64,000 nucleotides of DNA from Mycolicibacterium vulneris (GCF_002104765.1 NZ_NCXM01000007.1:124001-188000), one strand, 5' to 3'. Counted from the stretch's first letter, positions 30,523 through 40,667 are shown. Notes: generated by a model from the sequence alone, not told the origin. A program made the numbers and translations.

Positions 30523-31099
30523 CTTTGCTACCTCGCCGTCCCCGCTGTCCGGCGGGAACACTGTCGAAACGGCTCACACGAGAAGCCCACGTGTTGCATT
30601 CAGTATGAACCACGGCGGCGGCGCCGTTATTGCCACGGCTTGATCAGTGGGACGGTCCCGGATCGCGTTGCGCCACCGAGTGGGCTGGCGACGCCGACGG
30701 CCTGACCACATCCGATGAGCGCGCACATATCTCGTCGCCGCGGATCCCCGCGGCATCCCGGTGTCGGATCGGGCCTCGCGACCCCCGTAATCGTTGCCGG
30801 GATCACAATTTTTCGCCGCCCCGGCCGCCGACACCGGGCACGACGCCAGGAACCCTTTTCGCGAGGGGAATGGCTCCGGGCGATTTCGGGCTCGAGGTAA
30901 TCCGCAAACAGGATGGCGCCGCCAAAAATGGTTTGCTCAGCCCGCAATATCGTCACCTGGTGTCAAAAATAACCCTATGAAAGGCCCGTACAGGCCGAAA
31001 GCCTTTGCAGCAGATATGTGTTGGCTGTGCCCGATATTTGACACCGGCAAACGGCGGAAACGGGTTTCGCGCACATTAGCGCGGGGAAATCCAAGCCGC
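30523..31099. other. Intergenic region between ribBA and a secreted-protein gene
   Basis: No supported gene. Open frames on both strands are shadow-like. It contains the divergent promoters of ribBA (left) and the secreted protein (right). A hairpin-forming stretch at 30980-31006 pairs AAAGGC with GCCTTT and encloses a GGCC/GGCC inner stem. Confidence 0.4.
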
Positions 31100-31468
31100 A
31101 TGAATACCAACACACGAACACGACCGTGGGTCCGTCTGTGTACCGGCGCGCTCGCGGCCGGCGGCCTGGCCATGTCCGCGCTCGGACTGTCCACGGGCAC
31201 CGCTGCGGCGGCGCCTCCTCCTCCGCCTATGTATCACCACCACTGGTGCCCGGGCGATCAGTGGGATCCGGGCTGGGGCCCGTACCAGAACTGGAACAGC
31301 TGTCACGATTGGGACGATAACAACGGTGGTCCGGCCGGTTACGGGGCTCCGCCGTGGGCGGGGCCGCCGCCACCGCCGCCACCGTGGGCACCGTGGGCCC
31401 AGATCGTCTGGGATCCCAACATGAACCATTGGGGTTACTGGGAAGGCCCCAACTGGCGCCCGGTGTAA
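31100..31468 (+). CDS. Secreted Pro/Trp-rich protein
   Basis: A 122-residue exported protein. The signal peptide covers about residues 1-38 (RLCTGALAAGGLAMSALGLS, ending TAAAA). The mature part is rich in Pro, Trp, Tyr, His and Asp, with PPPPPMYHHHWCPGDQWDPG, a second proline run (GPPPPPPPWAPW) and two cysteines. Such small aromatic/proline-rich secreted proteins are common in mycobacteria and have no known activity. I chose ATG 31100 because the signal peptide starts there; a longer frame upstream lacks a signal. It is followed by a strong terminator-like hairpin. Confidence 0.75.
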   Translation: MNTNTRTRPWVRLCTGALAAGGLAMSALGLSTGTAAAAPPPPPMYHHHWCPGDQWDPGWGPYQNWNSCHDWDDNNGGPAGYGAPPWAGPPPPPPPWAPWAQIVWDPNMNHWGYWEGPNWRPV

Positions 31469-31494
31469 TAGCCGAGTAGCCAGCTGATCCCAAC

Positions 31495-31539
31495 GCAGGC
31501 CGTTAGTCGCGGCGCGAGACGCCGCGGCTAGCGGCCTGC
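31495..31539 (+). terminator. Strong hairpin after the secreted-protein gene
   Basis: Arms 31495-31514 and 31520-31539 form a 20-bp stem with a 5-nt loop (CGAGA). In RNA from the plus strand all 20 positions pair, two of them as G-U. In minus-strand RNA those two become A-C mismatches, so the structure favours ending plus-strand transcription from the secreted-protein gene. There is no long U tract, as is common in mycobacteria. It lies between convergent genes. Confidence 0.75.
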
Positions 31540-31659
31540 TGTCATGACGGCTTGATGTTGCACAGGTCGCGGGCGGACATGCGGTACCCGTCGTGACCCG
31601 AGAGCACCACCAGGATCTCTTAGTCAGCCCCGACAGGCCCGATTGCTGCAGACCCCGGT

Positions 31660-32259
31660 TTAGCGCGCCATCAACCGCTCAACGTATTTGGCGATCACGT
31701 CGACCTCGAGGTTCACCTGTGTGCCGACCGGAGCGCTGCCCAACGTGGTCAATTCGCGGGTGGTGGGGATCAGCGAGACTTCGAACCAGTCCCCCGGCTC
31801 GCCGCCCAGCGCGGACACCGTCAACGAAATCCCGTCGACGGTGATCGACCCCTTTTCCACGACGTAGCGGGCCACCTCGGCCGGCATCTCGATGCGCACC
31901 ACTTCCCAGTGCTCCGACGGTGTCCGGCCCACGATGCGCCCAGTCCCGTCGACGTGCCCCTGCACGATGTGCCCGCCCAGCCGGCTGTTGACGGCCGCGG
32001 CGCGCTCCAGGTTGACCCGGCTGCCGACCTGCAATTCGCCCAAGTTCGACCGGTTGAGCGATTCGGCCATAACGTCGGCGGTGAACTGCCCGCCCGGTAG
32101 CAGCTCGGCGACGGTCAGGCACACGCCGTTGACGGCGATCGAATCGCCATGGCCCGCGTCGGCGGTCACGACGGCACCGCGGATGGTCAGCCGTGCGGCG
32201 TCCGAAAGGACGTCACGAGCCGTCACCTCGCCGAGTTCCTCGACAATTCCGGTAAACAT
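31660..32259 (-). CDS. ribC: Riboflavin synthase, alpha subunit
   Basis: A 199-residue enzyme converting two 6,7-dimethyl-8-ribityllumazine molecules to riboflavin (also called RibE). Two tandem lumazine-binding domains are visible: residues 1-~97 (MFTGIVEELGEV to IAVNGVCLTVAEL) and ~98-199 (HIVQGHVDGTGRIV to SITVDGISLTVSAL). It stands alone between the secreted-protein gene and lprG, with about 118 bp to the divergent lprG start. M. tuberculosis counterpart: Rv1412. Confidence 0.95.
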   Translation of the reverse strand: MFTGIVEELGEVTARDVLSDAARLTIRGAVVTADAGHGDSIAVNGVCLTVAELLPGGQFTADVMAESLNRSNLGELQVGSRVNLERAAAVNSRLGGHIVQGHVDGTGRIVGRTPSEHWEVVRIEMPAEVARYVVEKGSITVDGISLTVSALGGEPGDWFEVSLIPTTRELTTLGSAPVGTQVNLEVDVIAKYVERLMAR

Positions 32260-32377
32260 CCTCTTAGGCTAATTGGCCCCCACTCACGCTGATGAGCAGG
32301 GCAAACACCCGCGCCCGGACGACACTGGCACCCCGCGTTCACCAGGGCAGTCATCGGCACCCTCTACGATGCAGAGT

Positions 32378-33085
32378 ATGCAGACCCGCCGCCGTATATC
32401 GGCCGTCATCGCATCCCTGACCCTCGCCACCACCTTGATCGCCGGCTGTTCGTCGGGCTCAAAACAGAGCAGCGCGCCGCTCCCCGACGGCACGACCTTG
32501 GTGAAGCAGTCGGCCGACGCCACCAAGAAGGTGCAGAGCGCGCACATCGCTCTGAGCATCCAGGGCAAGATCCCCGGGCTACCCATCAAGACGCTGACCG
32601 GTGACCTCACCACGGCGCCGGCCACCGCCGCGTCGGGCAACGCCACGATCACCCTGGGCGGCTCCGACATCGACGCCAACTTCGTGGTGCTCGACGGAAC
32701 CCTCTACGCCACCCTCACCCCGAACAAGTGGAGTGACTTCGGCAAGGCCTCCGACATCTACGACGTCTCGGTGCTGCTGAACCCCGACAACGGGCTGGGC
32801 AACGCGCTGGCCAACTTCAGCAACGCCAAGGCCGAGGGCCGCGAGAACATCAACGGGCAGAACACCATCCGCATCACCGGCAATGTCTCGGCCGACGCGG
32901 TGAACAAGATCGTGCCGCAGTTCAACGCGACGCAGCCGGTGCCGAGCACGGTGTGGGTCCAGGAGACCGGTGACCACCTGCTGGTCCAGGCCAACCTGCA
33001 GAAGAGCTCGGGCAACTCCGCCCAGATCACCCTGTCCAATTGGGGCGAGCAGGTTCAGGTCACCAAGCCCCCGGTGAGCTCGTGA
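32378..33085 (+). CDS. lprG: Lipoprotein LprG
   Basis: A 235-residue lipoprotein. Signal peptide with lipobox LIAGC (Cys24), then SSGSKQSS. The LolA/LppX-like fold, which binds triacylated lipids and hands them to the cell envelope, is seen in [40 protein letters not shown] and [21 protein letters not shown] chose ATG 32378, which gives the normal signal peptide; longer frames upstream do not. The stop overlaps the GTG of p55 (GTGA), as in M. tuberculosis Rv1411c-Rv1410c, where the two proteins act together in lipid export. Confidence 0.95.
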   Translation: MQTRRRISAVIASLTLATTLIAGCSSGSKQSSAPLPDGTTLVKQSADATKKVQSAHIALSIQGKIPGLPIKTLTGDLTTAPATAASGNATITLGGSDIDANFVVLDGTLYATLTPNKWSDFGKASDIYDVSVLLNPDNGLGNALANFSNAKAEGRENINGQNTIRITGNVSADAVNKIVPQFNATQPVPSTVWVQETGDHLLVQANLQKSSGNSAQITLSNWGEQVQVTKPPVSS

Positions 33086-34662
33086 CCGCGGAGACCGCGG
33101 CCCCGACCGGGCACCAAACCGGGCGCCGCGTAGCGATCAGCGCGGGCAGCCTGGCGGTCCTGCTGGGCGCCCTGGACGCCTACGTCGTCGTGACGATCAT
33201 GCGCGACATTATGACCGACGTTCACATCCCGATTAACCAGCTGCAGCGCATCACCTGGATCATCACGATGTACCTGCTGGGCTACATCGCCGCCATGCCG
33301 CTGCTGGGCCGCGCATCCGACCGGTTCGGCCGCAAGCTGGTGCTGCAGGTCAGCCTGGCGCTGTTCATCGTCGGCTCCGTGGTCACCGCGCTGGCCGGCC
33401 ACTGGGGCGACTTCCACCTGCTGGTCGGCGGCCGCACCATCCAGGGTGTGGCCAGCGGCGCGCTGCTGCCGGTCACCCTCGCCCTGGGCGCCGACCTGTG
33501 GTCCCAACGCAACCGCGCCGGCGTGCTGGGCGGCATCGGTGCCGCGCAGGAACTCGGCAGCGTGCTAGGCCCGCTGTACGGGATCTTCATCGTCTTCCTG
33601 TTCCACGACTGGCGCTACGTGTTCTGGATCAACGTGCCGCTGACCCTCATCGCGATGGTGATGATCCAGTTCAGCCTGCCGTCGCACAAACGGGTGGAGG
33701 AGCCCGAGAAGGTCGACCTGGTCGGTGGCGTGCTGCTGGCGGTCGCCCTGGGCCTCGCCGTCATCGGTCTGTACAACCCCCAACCCGACGGCAAGCAGAT
33801 CCTGCCCAGCTACGGGCTGCCACTGGTCATCGGCGCGGTCGTGGTCGCCGCGCTCTTCCTGCTCTGGGAGCGCTTCGCGCGCACCCGGCTGATCGAACCG
33901 GCGGGTGTGCACTTCCGCCCGTTCCTGGCCGCGCTGGGTGCCTCGCTGTTCGCCGGTGCCGCGCTGATGGTGACGCTGGTCGACGTCGAACTGTTCGGCC
34001 AGGGCGTGCTGGGACAGTCCCAGACCCAGGCCGCCGGGCTGCTGCTGTGGTTCCTGATCGCACTGCCGATCGGGGCGGTGCTGGGCGGGTGGATCGCCAC
34101 CCGAGTCGGTGACCGCATCATGACCTTCGTCGGGCTGATGATCGCGGCCTACGGGTACTGGCTGATCCACTTCTGGCGCCAAGACGTGATGAGCCAGAAG
34201 CACAACATCTTCGGGGTGTTCAGCGTGCCGGTGCTGCACGCCGACCTGCTGGTGGCCGGGGTGGGCCTGGGCCTGGTGATCGGGCCGCTGACCTCCGCCG
34301 CGCTGCGGGTGGTGCCGTCCGCCCAACACGGCATCGCCTCGGCGGCGGTGGTGGTGGCCCGGATGACGGGCATGCTGATCGGTGTCGCCGCACTCAGCGC
34401 GTGGGGACTGTACCGGTTCAACCAGATCGTGGCGGGCCTGACGGCCGCGATCCCGGCCAACGCCACCCTGCTGGAGCGCATCGCCGCGCAGGGCACCATG
34501 TACCTCAAGGCCTTCGCAATGATGTACGGCGACATCTTCGAGGCCACCGTGGTGATCTGTATCGCCGGTGCGCTGCTAGGCCTGCTAATCGGCGGCCGCA
34601 AGGAACACGCCGAGGAGCCGGAAATAGCCGAGCCGCAAACGGTTTCGTTGGGTGAGCGCTAG
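33082..34662 (+). CDS. p55: MFS efflux/lipid transporter P55
   Basis: A 526-residue, 14-segment DHA2-type major-facilitator protein. Motif A is [10 protein letters not shown], with [20 protein letters not shown] at the first segment and [20 protein letters not shown] following. P55 works with LprG in moving triacylglycerides and in drug tolerance (Rv1410c). The start is GTG 33082 inside the lprG stop. Compared with the M. tuberculosis protein as recalled, the N-terminus is ~12 residues longer. Its stop overlaps the end of the convergent ribD gene by 4 nt. Confidence 0.93.
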   Translation: MTAETAAPTGHQTGRRVAISAGSLAVLLGALDAYVVVTIMRDIMTDVHIPINQLQRITWIITMYLLGYIAAMPLLGRASDRFGRKLVLQVSLALFIVGSVVTALAGHWGDFHLLVGGRTIQGVASGALLPVTLALGADLWSQRNRAGVLGGIGAAQELGSVLGPLYGIFIVFLFHDWRYVFWINVPLTLIAMVMIQFSLPSHKRVEEPEKVDLVGGVLLAVALGLAVIGLYNPQPDGKQILPSYGLPLVIGAVVVAALFLLWERFARTRLIEPAGVHFRPFLAALGASLFAGAALMVTLVDVELFGQGVLGQSQTQAAGLLLWFLIALPIGAVLGGWIATRVGDRIMTFVGLMIAAYGYWLIHFWRQDVMSQKHNIFGVFSVPVLHADLLVAGVGLGLVIGPLTSAALRVVPSAQHGIASAAVVVARMTGMLIGVAALSAWGLYRFNQIVAGLTAAIPANATLLERIAAQGTMYLKAFAMMYGDIFEATVVICIAGALLGLLIGGRKEHAEEPEIAEPQTVSLGER

Positions 34663-35684
34663 CCGCTGCGCGGCACCAGGCTGAGCACCACGTCGGGCCC
34701 GACCCGGTCGATGCCGTCGAACTGCCAGCGCAGCGCCCGCCCGATCGTGGACACGCCCACGTCGTCGACCACGGTGACGGGACCGCCCAGCAGCGTCGGC
34801 GCGACGTAGGCCAAAATCCGGTTGACCACCCCGGCCCGCAGGAAGGCGCCCGCGAGCGTCGGGCCGCCCTCCAGCAGCACGTCGGTGCGGTCGGAGACGG
34901 CCTTGAGCACCTCCATCGGGTCGTGCGTGCGGATCAGCATGGTTCGCGAATCGTCGTTGAGAACCTTTGCCTCCGAAGGTATTTCACGCATCCCGACGAC
35001 CACTCGCAGCGGTTGCCGGTCGGCCAGCGAGCCGTCGGGCAGCCGCGCGGTCAGCGCCGGGTCGTCGGCCAGCACCGTGCCGGTGCCCACCACGATCGCT
35101 CCGGCGGCCGCGCGTCGGCGATGCAGATCCAGCCGGGAGGCCTCGCTGGAAATCCACTGGCTGGAGCCGTCCGCGGCCGCGCTGCGACCATCGACGCTGC
35201 TAGCGTATTTCCAGGTCACGTGTGGCAGCCCGGTCCGTTGCTTATGCAGCCACTCGCGCAGCGGCCCGCCGGTCACCTCGTCGGCCAGCACCCCGGACTG
35301 CACCGCGACGCCGGCCTCCTCGAGCCGGGCCGCCCCACCGGACGCCTCCGGGTTCGGGTCGGCGACGGCGTACACCACGGTCCCCACCTTTGCGTCGAGC
35401 AGGGCGTTTACACAGGGCGGGGTTCTGCCGTAGTGGTTGCACGGCTCGAGGGTGACCACCACGGTGCCCCCGACCGCCAGATCGCCGGCCCGCCGCAGCG
35501 CCAGGATCTCGGCGTGATCGCCACCGGCCGGTTCGGTGGCGCCGACGCCGACCACCTCGCCACCGGCATCCAGGATGACCGCCCCCACCGGTGGGTTCGG
35601 ATACGTGGTCCCCTTGACGTGGTTGGACTGGTCGATCGCCAGGCGCATCGCGGCGGCAAGACTGTCGCCCGGCGGAAGCGTCAT
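34659..35684 (-). CDS. ribD: Riboflavin deaminase/reductase RibD (RibG)
   Basis: A 341-residue bifunctional enzyme. N-terminal cytidine-deaminase-like zinc site: HAEILAL and [12 protein letters not shown]-terminal reductase domain begins around residue 150 ([20 protein letters not shown]) and includes [17 protein letters not shown] chose ATG 35684 ([16 protein letters not shown]), which overlaps the rpe stop as ATGA; the frame is open further upstream but inside rpe. It is the last gene of fmt-rsmB-rpe-ribD. Confidence 0.95.
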   Translation of the reverse strand: MTLPPGDSLAAAMRLAIDQSNHVKGTTYPNPPVGAVILDAGGEVVGVGATEPAGGDHAEILALRRAGDLAVGGTVVVTLEPCNHYGRTPPCVNALLDAKVGTVVYAVADPNPEASGGAARLEEAGVAVQSGVLADEVTGGPLREWLHKQRTGLPHVTWKYASSVDGRSAAADGSSQWISSEASRLDLHRRRAAAGAIVVGTGTVLADDPALTARLPDGSLADRQPLRVVVGMREIPSEAKVLNDDSRTMLIRTHDPMEVLKAVSDRTDVLLEGGPTLAGAFLRAGVVNRILAYVAPTLLGGPVTVVDDVGVSTIGRALRWQFDGIDRVGPDVVLSLVPRSG

Positions 35685-36379
35685 CGACGCAGGTGCGGGG
35701 ATGCGCCGGCGGCCTGGCGCCGCAACGCGTCGATCGCGGCCTTTGGGTCGTCGGCGCCGTACACGGCCGACCCGGCGACGAAGCAATCGACGCCGGCCTC
35801 GGCGGCCTGCTCGATGGTGTGGTCGTTGATGCCACCGTCGATTTCGACCAGGATCGTCAGCTCCCCCGCGTCGATCAGCTTGCGCGCGGTGCGGACCTTG
35901 CTCAGCACCTCGGGGATAAAGCTCTGGCCGCCGAAGCCGGGCTCGACCGACATGATGAGCAGCGTGTCGAACTGCGGCAGGATTTCGAGGTAAGGCTCCA
36001 GCGGGGTGCCCGGCTTGACGCTGATTCCCGCCTTGGCGCCCGCGGCGCGGATGTCGCGCGCCACCCCGACTGGATTGTCGGTGGCCTCGGCGTGAAAGGT
36101 GACGTTGTACGCCCCCGCCTCCGCGTAGGGAGGCGCCCAGCGGTCGGGGTTCTCGATCATCAGGTGGCAGTCCATCGGGATGGTCGTGGCGGCCAGCAGG
36201 CTCTCGACCACCGGTAGGCCGATGGTCAGGTTCGGCACGAAGTGGTTGTCCATCACATCGACGTGCAGCCAGTCGGCGCCGGTCACGGCGGCGGCTTCGT
36301 CGGCGAGCCGGGAGAAGTCAGCGGCAAGGATCGACGGCGCGATCAGCGGGCCCTTTGACGGTTCCGGATTGGGAGGCAT
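35681..36379 (-). CDS. rpe: Ribulose-phosphate 3-epimerase
   Basis: A 232-residue TIM-barrel enzyme interconverting ribulose-5-phosphate and xylulose-5-phosphate. Signatures: [39 protein letters not shown] (metal-binding HVDxMD) and EIDGGIN. ATG 36379 gives the same length as Rv1408. In many bacteria the segment reads MDGxFVPN; here it is MDNHFVPN, a mild change. Coupled to ribD by ATGA overlap, 52 bp after rsmB. Confidence 0.95.
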   Translation of the reverse strand: MPPNPEPSKGPLIAPSILAADFSRLADEAAAVTGADWLHVDVMDNHFVPNLTIGLPVVESLLAATTIPMDCHLMIENPDRWAPPYAEAGAYNVTFHAEATDNPVGVARDIRAAGAKAGISVKPGTPLEPYLEILPQFDTLLIMSVEPGFGGQSFIPEVLSKVRTARKLIDAGELTILVEIDGGINDHTIEQAAEAGVDCFVAGSAVYGADDPKAAIDALRRQAAGASPHLRR

Positions 36380-36431
36380 GAGCGCCAGACTACTGAGCCG
36401 CGCGGCCCGCTTCACATCCGGCGCGGCCCCG

Positions 36432-37874
36432 CTACCCCGCCTCGCGGCGCAGCGCGGCCGCGAACATCGCGTCGGTGCCGTGCCGGTGCGGCCACAACTG
36501 GACGTGCGGCCCGTCCCCCAGGTCGGCGACGGGCTCGAACAACGGCCGGGTGTCGAGCGCGCTCACCGGCTGGCGGCGCAGCGCGTCGGCGACCACGCCG
36601 ACGGTCTCAGCCAGGTGCGGCGAGCAGGTGGCGTAGAGCACCACGCCGCCAGGGCGCGTCAGCGCGATCGCGGCGCCCAGCAACTCGCGCTGCAGCTTGG
36701 TCAGCGTGGGCACGTCGGCGGGTTGCCGCCGCCAACGGGCCTCCGGCCGGCGGCGCAGCGCCCCCAGCCCGGTGCAGGGCGCGTCGACGAGCACCCGGTC
36801 GAACGTCGGCTCCAGTTCCGTCTGCCGCCCGTCGACCCGCAGCACGTCGACCGGCAGGCCACGGGTGTTCTCGGCGACCAGGTCGGCGCGGCGCGGCGCC
36901 GGCTCCACCGCGGTGAGACGGAACCCGGACTCCGGGTGCTGCTGCACGCCCAGGGACGCCAGCAGCGCCGTCTTCCCACCCGGCCCGGCGCACAGGTCCA
37001 GCCACCGGCCCCTGTCGCCGTCGACCGGCGCCAGGGTCAGCGCCCGCGCCACCAGCTGGCTGCCCTCGTCCTGGACCAGCGCGACGCCGTCGCGCACCGG
37101 CGTCAGCCGCCCGGGATCGCCGCCCGCCAGGTACACCGCGTACGGCGAATAGCGGCCGACCGTCCCGTCCACCGCGTCGGCCAACTCGGCGGCGGTCAGC
37201 GCCCCGGCGCGGGCGGCCAGGTGCACCTGGGGCCGCTCGTCGTCGCTGGCCAGCACCGCGTCGAGTTCGGTCGCGGCGGCACCCAACGCATCGGCGAAGG
37301 CCTGGGCGATCCACCGGGGGTGGGCATGCACGAACGCGGCGTGCCCGATCGGATCCTGCCCGGGGTCGGGGGCCAGCTCGGCGACCCAGGACTGCTCGTC
37401 GCGCCCGGAGATGGTGCGCAGTACTCCGTTGACGAAACCCGCTCGCGCCGAGTCGAATTCGATTCCGGCCTGCTCGACGGTGGTGGACACCGCGGCGTGC
37501 GCGTCGACCCGGGTGCGCAGCAGTTGATACGCGCCGAGCCGCAGCAGGTCGAGCAACACCGGGTCGATGGCCTGCGGCGAGCGCCGCGCGGCCGCGCCGA
37601 TGACGGCGTCGAGCAGGCCCCGGGTGCGGCAGGTGCCGTAGGTGAGCTCGGTGGCGAATGCCGCGTCGCGGCCGGTGATTCCGCGTTCGCGCAGCAACGC
37701 GGGCAGCGCCAGGTTCGCGTAGGCATCGCGTTCGCTGACCGCCCGAAGCACGTCGAACGCAGCGCCGCGGGCCGGGTCAAGGGGCCGGCGCGGCGGTCGG
37801 CGGTCGCGCTGCTGCGGTCGCGGCGACTTGCGCTCCGGGCGGCCGCGCTGCGGTCTGTCGCGCCCGGTGCTCAT
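36432..37874 (-). CDS. rsmB: 16S rRNA m5C methyltransferase RsmB (Fmu)
   Basis: A 480-residue RNA (cytosine-5) methyltransferase. An N-terminal NusB-like RNA-binding domain (about residues 30-160) is followed by the Rossmann domain: [18 protein letters not shown] (SAM), [19 protein letters not shown] and [11 protein letters not shown], the last two holding the release and catalytic cysteines. The first ~35 residues are a basic, disordered leader ([20 protein letters not shown]). ATG 37874 overlaps the fmt stop as ATGA. M. tuberculosis counterpart: Rv1407. Confidence 0.94.
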   Translation of the reverse strand: MSTGRDRPQRGRPERKSPRPQQRDRRPPRRPLDPARGAAFDVLRAVSERDAYANLALPALLRERGITGRDAAFATELTYGTCRTRGLLDAVIGAAARRSPQAIDPVLLDLLRLGAYQLLRTRVDAHAAVSTTVEQAGIEFDSARAGFVNGVLRTISGRDEQSWVAELAPDPGQDPIGHAAFVHAHPRWIAQAFADALGAAATELDAVLASDDERPQVHLAARAGALTAAELADAVDGTVGRYSPYAVYLAGGDPGRLTPVRDGVALVQDEGSQLVARALTLAPVDGDRGRWLDLCAGPGGKTALLASLGVQQHPESGFRLTAVEPAPRRADLVAENTRGLPVDVLRVDGRQTELEPTFDRVLVDAPCTGLGALRRRPEARWRRQPADVPTLTKLQRELLGAAIALTRPGGVVLYATCSPHLAETVGVVADALRRQPVSALDTRPLFEPVADLGDGPHVQLWPHRHGTDAMFAAALRREAG

Positions 37875-38818
37875 GTCGCCCGCACCTCGGGGTCGAGCCG
37901 GGCGCCGCGCGCCCAGTCCACCGCGTTCATGAATTTCTTTCCGGGCGGCTGGATCTGGTCCAGCCGCACCGGCTCGGAACCCGTGCCGACCCAGACGCTC
38001 TTGCGGTCGACGTGAATAGCCCCGGGCAGCAACGGTTCTGAGGGCCGCGGCAGCGCGGAGGCCTCGGCGACCTGTACCGGCCCCAGTTTGATGCGCAGGT
38101 CGCCGATCAGCGTCCACGCGCCGGGATTCGGGGTGACGGCGCGAATGCGACGATCCACGACCAGCGCCGGCAGGTCCCAGCGCACCCGGGCCTGCTCGAC
38201 GGTGATCTTGGGTGCGATGCTGACCCCGTCGGCGGGCTGCGGCACCGGTGTCAGCGTCGCATCGTCGATGCCGTCCAGCGTGGTCGACAGCAGTACCGCG
38301 CCCGAAACGGCCAGTCGCTCAAGCAGTTCCCCGGCGGTGTCGGTCGGCCGGATGGTCTCGGTCACGACTCCGAAGATCGGGCCGGAGTCCAGGCTCGGCT
38401 CGATCTGGAACGTCGAGGCGCCCGTGATGCTGTCGCCCGCGGCGATGGCCGCCTGCACCGGCGCGGCGCCGCGCCAGGCGGGCAGCAGCGAGAAGTGCAG
38501 GTTGATCCACCCCCTCGGCGGGACGGCCAGCAGGCCGTCGCGCAGCAGCGCGCCGTAGGCCACCACCGCGCAGCAGTCCGGTGCCAACTCCGACAGCTCC
38601 GCGACGAACTCGTCCGAGTTCGGCCGCGACGGCCGCAGCACCGGAATTCCACGATCGAGCGCCTCGCAGGCCACCGGCGACGGCTCCGGCTTGCCACGCC
38701 GTCCGACGGTGGCGTCGGGCCGCGTCAGCACCGCGATCACCTCGTGCCGCGGCGAGTCGATGAGGCGGCGCAATGCGGGTAGCGCGGGTTCTGGGGTTCC
38801 GGCGAAGACAAGACGCAC
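37871..38818 (-). CDS. fmt: Methionyl-tRNA formyltransferase
   Basis: A 315-residue enzyme that formylates initiator Met-tRNA. The N-terminal catalytic domain carries [20 protein letters not shown] and the active-site block [20 protein letters not shown]; the C-terminal OB-like tRNA-binding domain follows. The start is GTG 38818. It heads the fmt-rsmB-rpe-ribD operon and is divergent from the methyltransferase at 39005 across a ~186-bp promoter region. Confidence 0.95.
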   Translation of the reverse strand: MRLVFAGTPEPALPALRRLIDSPRHEVIAVLTRPDATVGRRGKPEPSPVACEALDRGIPVLRPSRPNSDEFVAELSELAPDCCAVVAYGALLRDGLLAVPPRGWINLHFSLLPAWRGAAPVQAAIAAGDSITGASTFQIEPSLDSGPIFGVVTETIRPTDTAGELLERLAVSGAVLLSTTLDGIDDATLTPVPQPADGVSIAPKITVEQARVRWDLPALVVDRRIRAVTPNPGAWTLIGDLRIKLGPVQVAEASALPRPSEPLLPGAIHVDRKSVWVGTGSEPVRLDQIQPPGKKFMNAVDWARGARLDPEVRAT

Positions 38819-38889
38819 CGGCCCAGTCTAGGAAGCGGCGCACGCAGGCCCGACCCGCCCGAGCCGACCCCATGTGCGTGCGTACACTA

Positions 38890-38910
38890 TTGCCTATAGC
38901 TATTATTTCT
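38890..38910 (+). promoter_or_regulatory. AT-rich palindromic site before the methyltransferase gene
   Basis: An unusually AT-rich patch for this genome contains the perfect palindrome ATAGCTAT (38896-38903) inside CCTATAGCTATTAT. It may be the -10 region or operator of the methyltransferase gene. In M. tuberculosis the MarR protein Rv1404 controls Rv1405c, the equivalent gene, so a MarR operator here is plausible. Confidence 0.3.
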
Positions 38911-39004
38911 GGCAGTCATTAACCACCGGTGTGAGCCGTACTGCCGATTCACGTCGACAACGAGGTCGAAAGACAACCCTTTCCCCTTCTCAAAGGAGGT
39001 CTAG

Positions 39005-39832
39005 ATGACCCTCGACACCCCGATCAGCGACGCCTCGGTGGCTGCCACTCATCGCACGGTATGGGCGTTGGGCGACTACGCCCTGATGGCCGAGGAAGTG
39101 ATGGCACCCCTCGGCCCCGCCCTGGTCAAAGCCACCGGCATCGGGCCCGGCGTGCGGGTCCTGGACGTCGCCGCCGGCTCGGGCAACATCTCGCTGCCGG
39201 CCGCGTCCACCGGCGCCACCGTCGTGTCCACCGACCTCACCCCGGAGCTGTTGCGACGGTCGCAGGCCCGGGCGGAGGCCCGAGGCCTGACGATCGACTA
39301 CCGGGAAGCCAACGCGCAGGCGCTACCCTTCGGCAACGGGGAGTTCGACGTGGTCATGTCCGCGATCGGCGTGCAGTTCGCCCCCGACCAGCAGCGCGCC
39401 GCCGCCGAACTGGTCCGGGTCTGCCGGCCGGGCGGCACGATCGGCGTGATCAGCTGGACCCCCGAGGGGTTCTTCGGCCGCATGCTCGCCACCATCCGGC
39501 CGTACCGCCCGAGCCTGTCGCACCCCGTGCCGCCGGCCTCGCTCTGGGGTCGCCCGCGCTACGTCGCCGCGCTGCTGGGTGACCAGATCGGTGACCTCAC
39601 CACGACGCGAGGCATGTTGACGGTCAACAGGTTCGACAGCGCCGAGGCCGTGCACGCGTATTTCAAGCAGCACTACGGCCCGACGATCGAGGCGTACGCG
39701 AACATCGGCCACAACCGGGTTCTGGCCGCCGAGCTCGACGCCCAGCTCGTCGAACTCGCGCAGCAGCACCTGGCCAACGGCACGATGGGCTGGGAGTACC
39801 TGCTGGTGACCGCGCGGAAGCGGACCGACTAG
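39005..39832 (+). CDS. Class I SAM-dependent methyltransferase (Rv1405c-like)
   Basis: A 275-residue methyltransferase of the UbiE/methyltransferase_11 type. Motif I is VRVLDVAAGSGNISLPAAST, the acidic motif II is VVSTDLTPELL, and post-motif AQALPFGNGEFDVVMSAIGV follows. The natural substrate is unknown. ATG 39005 follows AAAGGAGGT (38992-39000), a near-perfect ribosome binding site, unusual in this window. It corresponds to M. tuberculosis Rv1405c, an acid-induced target of the neighbouring MarR regulator. The stop codon is the first part of the 55-bp repeat array. Confidence 0.85.
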   Translation: MTLDTPISDASVAATHRTVWALGDYALMAEEVMAPLGPALVKATGIGPGVRVLDVAAGSGNISLPAASTGATVVSTDLTPELLRRSQARAEARGLTIDYREANAQALPFGNGEFDVVMSAIGVQFAPDQQRAAAELVRVCRPGGTIGVISWTPEGFFGRMLATIRPYRPSLSHPVPPASLWGRPRYVAALLGDQIGDLTTTRGMLTVNRFDSAEAVHAYFKQHYGPTIEAYANIGHNRVLAAELDAQLVELAQQHLANGTMGWEYLLVTARKRTD

Positions 39833-40105
39833 CTCTGATGGTGGCGACCCGCTTCGCCCGGCTCCGCCGCGCTCGCGATCGCAACAGCTCTGATGGTGGC
39901 GACCCGCTTCGCCCGGCTCCGCCGCGCTCGCGATCGCAACAGCTCTGATGGTGGCGACCCGCTTCGCCCGGCTCCGCCGCGCTCGCGATCGCAACAGCTC
40001 TGATGGTGGCGACCCGCTTCGCCCGGCTCCGCCGCGCTCGCGATCGCAACAGCTCTGATGGTGGCGACCCGCTTCGCCCGGCTCCGCCGCGCTCGCGATC
40101 GCCAC
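39831..40105. repeat. Five tandem copies of a 55-bp MIRU-like element
   Basis: The unit starts AGCTCTGATGGTGGCGACCC and ends CGATCGCAAC; copies begin at 39831, 39886, 39941, 39996 and 40051. Copies are identical except one base in the last (GCCAC for GCAAC). The array begins on the TAG of the methyltransferase gene and ends 7 bp before the stop of the convergent marR gene. AGCTC occurs at the left end, between units and just after the right end (40106-40110). A 44-bp core is shared, inverted, with the solitary element at 53039. Each unit can pair GGCGA with TCGCC. Confidence 0.95.
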
Positions 40106-40112
40106 AGCTCAC

Positions 40113-40598
40113 TTACAGGTCGATCTCGGCGTCCAGGTGGACGTCGGGCTCGCCGCCCGCGGCGGTGAAGGCCGTCAGGGCCCGCACCAACCCGTGCCGC
40201 TCCGGCGGCGGCATCTTCGCCACGATGGCCGCGATCTCGGCGCGCCGGTGGGCGGTGACCTGATGGACGACGTCGCGGCCGCGGGTGGTGAGCGCGGCGA
40301 GCAGCTCGCGCCGCGAGGTCGGGTGCGGCAAGCGGTCGATCAGCCCGGCGGCGACCAACCGGTCCACCATCCGTCCGGTGGCCGACGGCTGCACGCCCAG
40401 CAGACCGGCCAGCGTTGCCAGGTTGACCGGGCCACGATTGGACAGGAGCACCAGCGTCCGGAACTGCGCGATGGTGATGGTCTCGTCGACCTGCCCGACG
40501 GAGCGAGCCGAGATGGCCATCAGCAAACGGGAGGCCGTCAGCAGGGCATCGGTGATGACGTCCAATGACTCGTCAACTGTGGCGTTGTCGGCTGCCAT
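40113..40598 (-). CDS. MarR family transcriptional regulator (Rv1404-like)
   Basis: A 161-residue winged-helix regulator. The DNA-binding part is NLATLAGLLGVQPSATGRMV followed by RLVAAGLIDRLPHPTSRREL, the wing (about residues 57-100), with dimerisation helices at both ends. It is convergent with the methyltransferase across the repeat array. M. tuberculosis Rv1404 represses the adjacent methyltransferase genes Rv1403c and Rv1405c; only the Rv1405c equivalent is found here. A probable autoregulatory operator lies upstream (40644-40667). Confidence 0.88.
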   Translation of the reverse strand: MAADNATVDESLDVITDALLTASRLLMAISARSVGQVDETITIAQFRTLVLLSNRGPVNLATLAGLLGVQPSATGRMVDRLVAAGLIDRLPHPTSRRELLAALTTRGRDVVHQVTAHRRAEIAAIVAKMPPPERHGLVRALTAFTAAGGEPDVHLDAEIDL

Positions 40599-40643
40599 AT
40601 CGCCCCTTCCCGGATGGTTTCCGGACTTCTCGGCGGCTAAAAA

Positions 40644-40667
40644 TTAGAAAGTGTAGCAACACTCTAA
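40644..40667 (-). promoter_or_regulatory. Inverted repeat upstream of marR, probable operator
   Basis: TTAGAAAGTGT-AGCA-ACACTCTAA is an almost perfect inverted repeat (one extra A in the left arm) about 45 bp upstream of the marR start. Its size and position are typical of a MarR autoregulatory site. Confidence 0.5.

Noticed and set aside
30523..30640. FMN riboswitch upstream of ribBA
   Set aside because: The conserved RFN-element blocks were looked for and not seen.
36180..38015. 611-residue plus-strand open frame
   Set aside because: Shadow of rpe and rsmB on the other strand; no domain signature.
39831..40105. CRISPR array
   Set aside because: Repeats are directly adjacent with no unique spacers, and no cas gene is present.
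39663..40112. Minus-strand ORF encoding a repeated RERGGAGRSGSPPSE peptide
   Set aside because: It is just the 55-bp repeat read through in several frames; the unit is not a multiple of 3, so no stable repeat protein is maintained.
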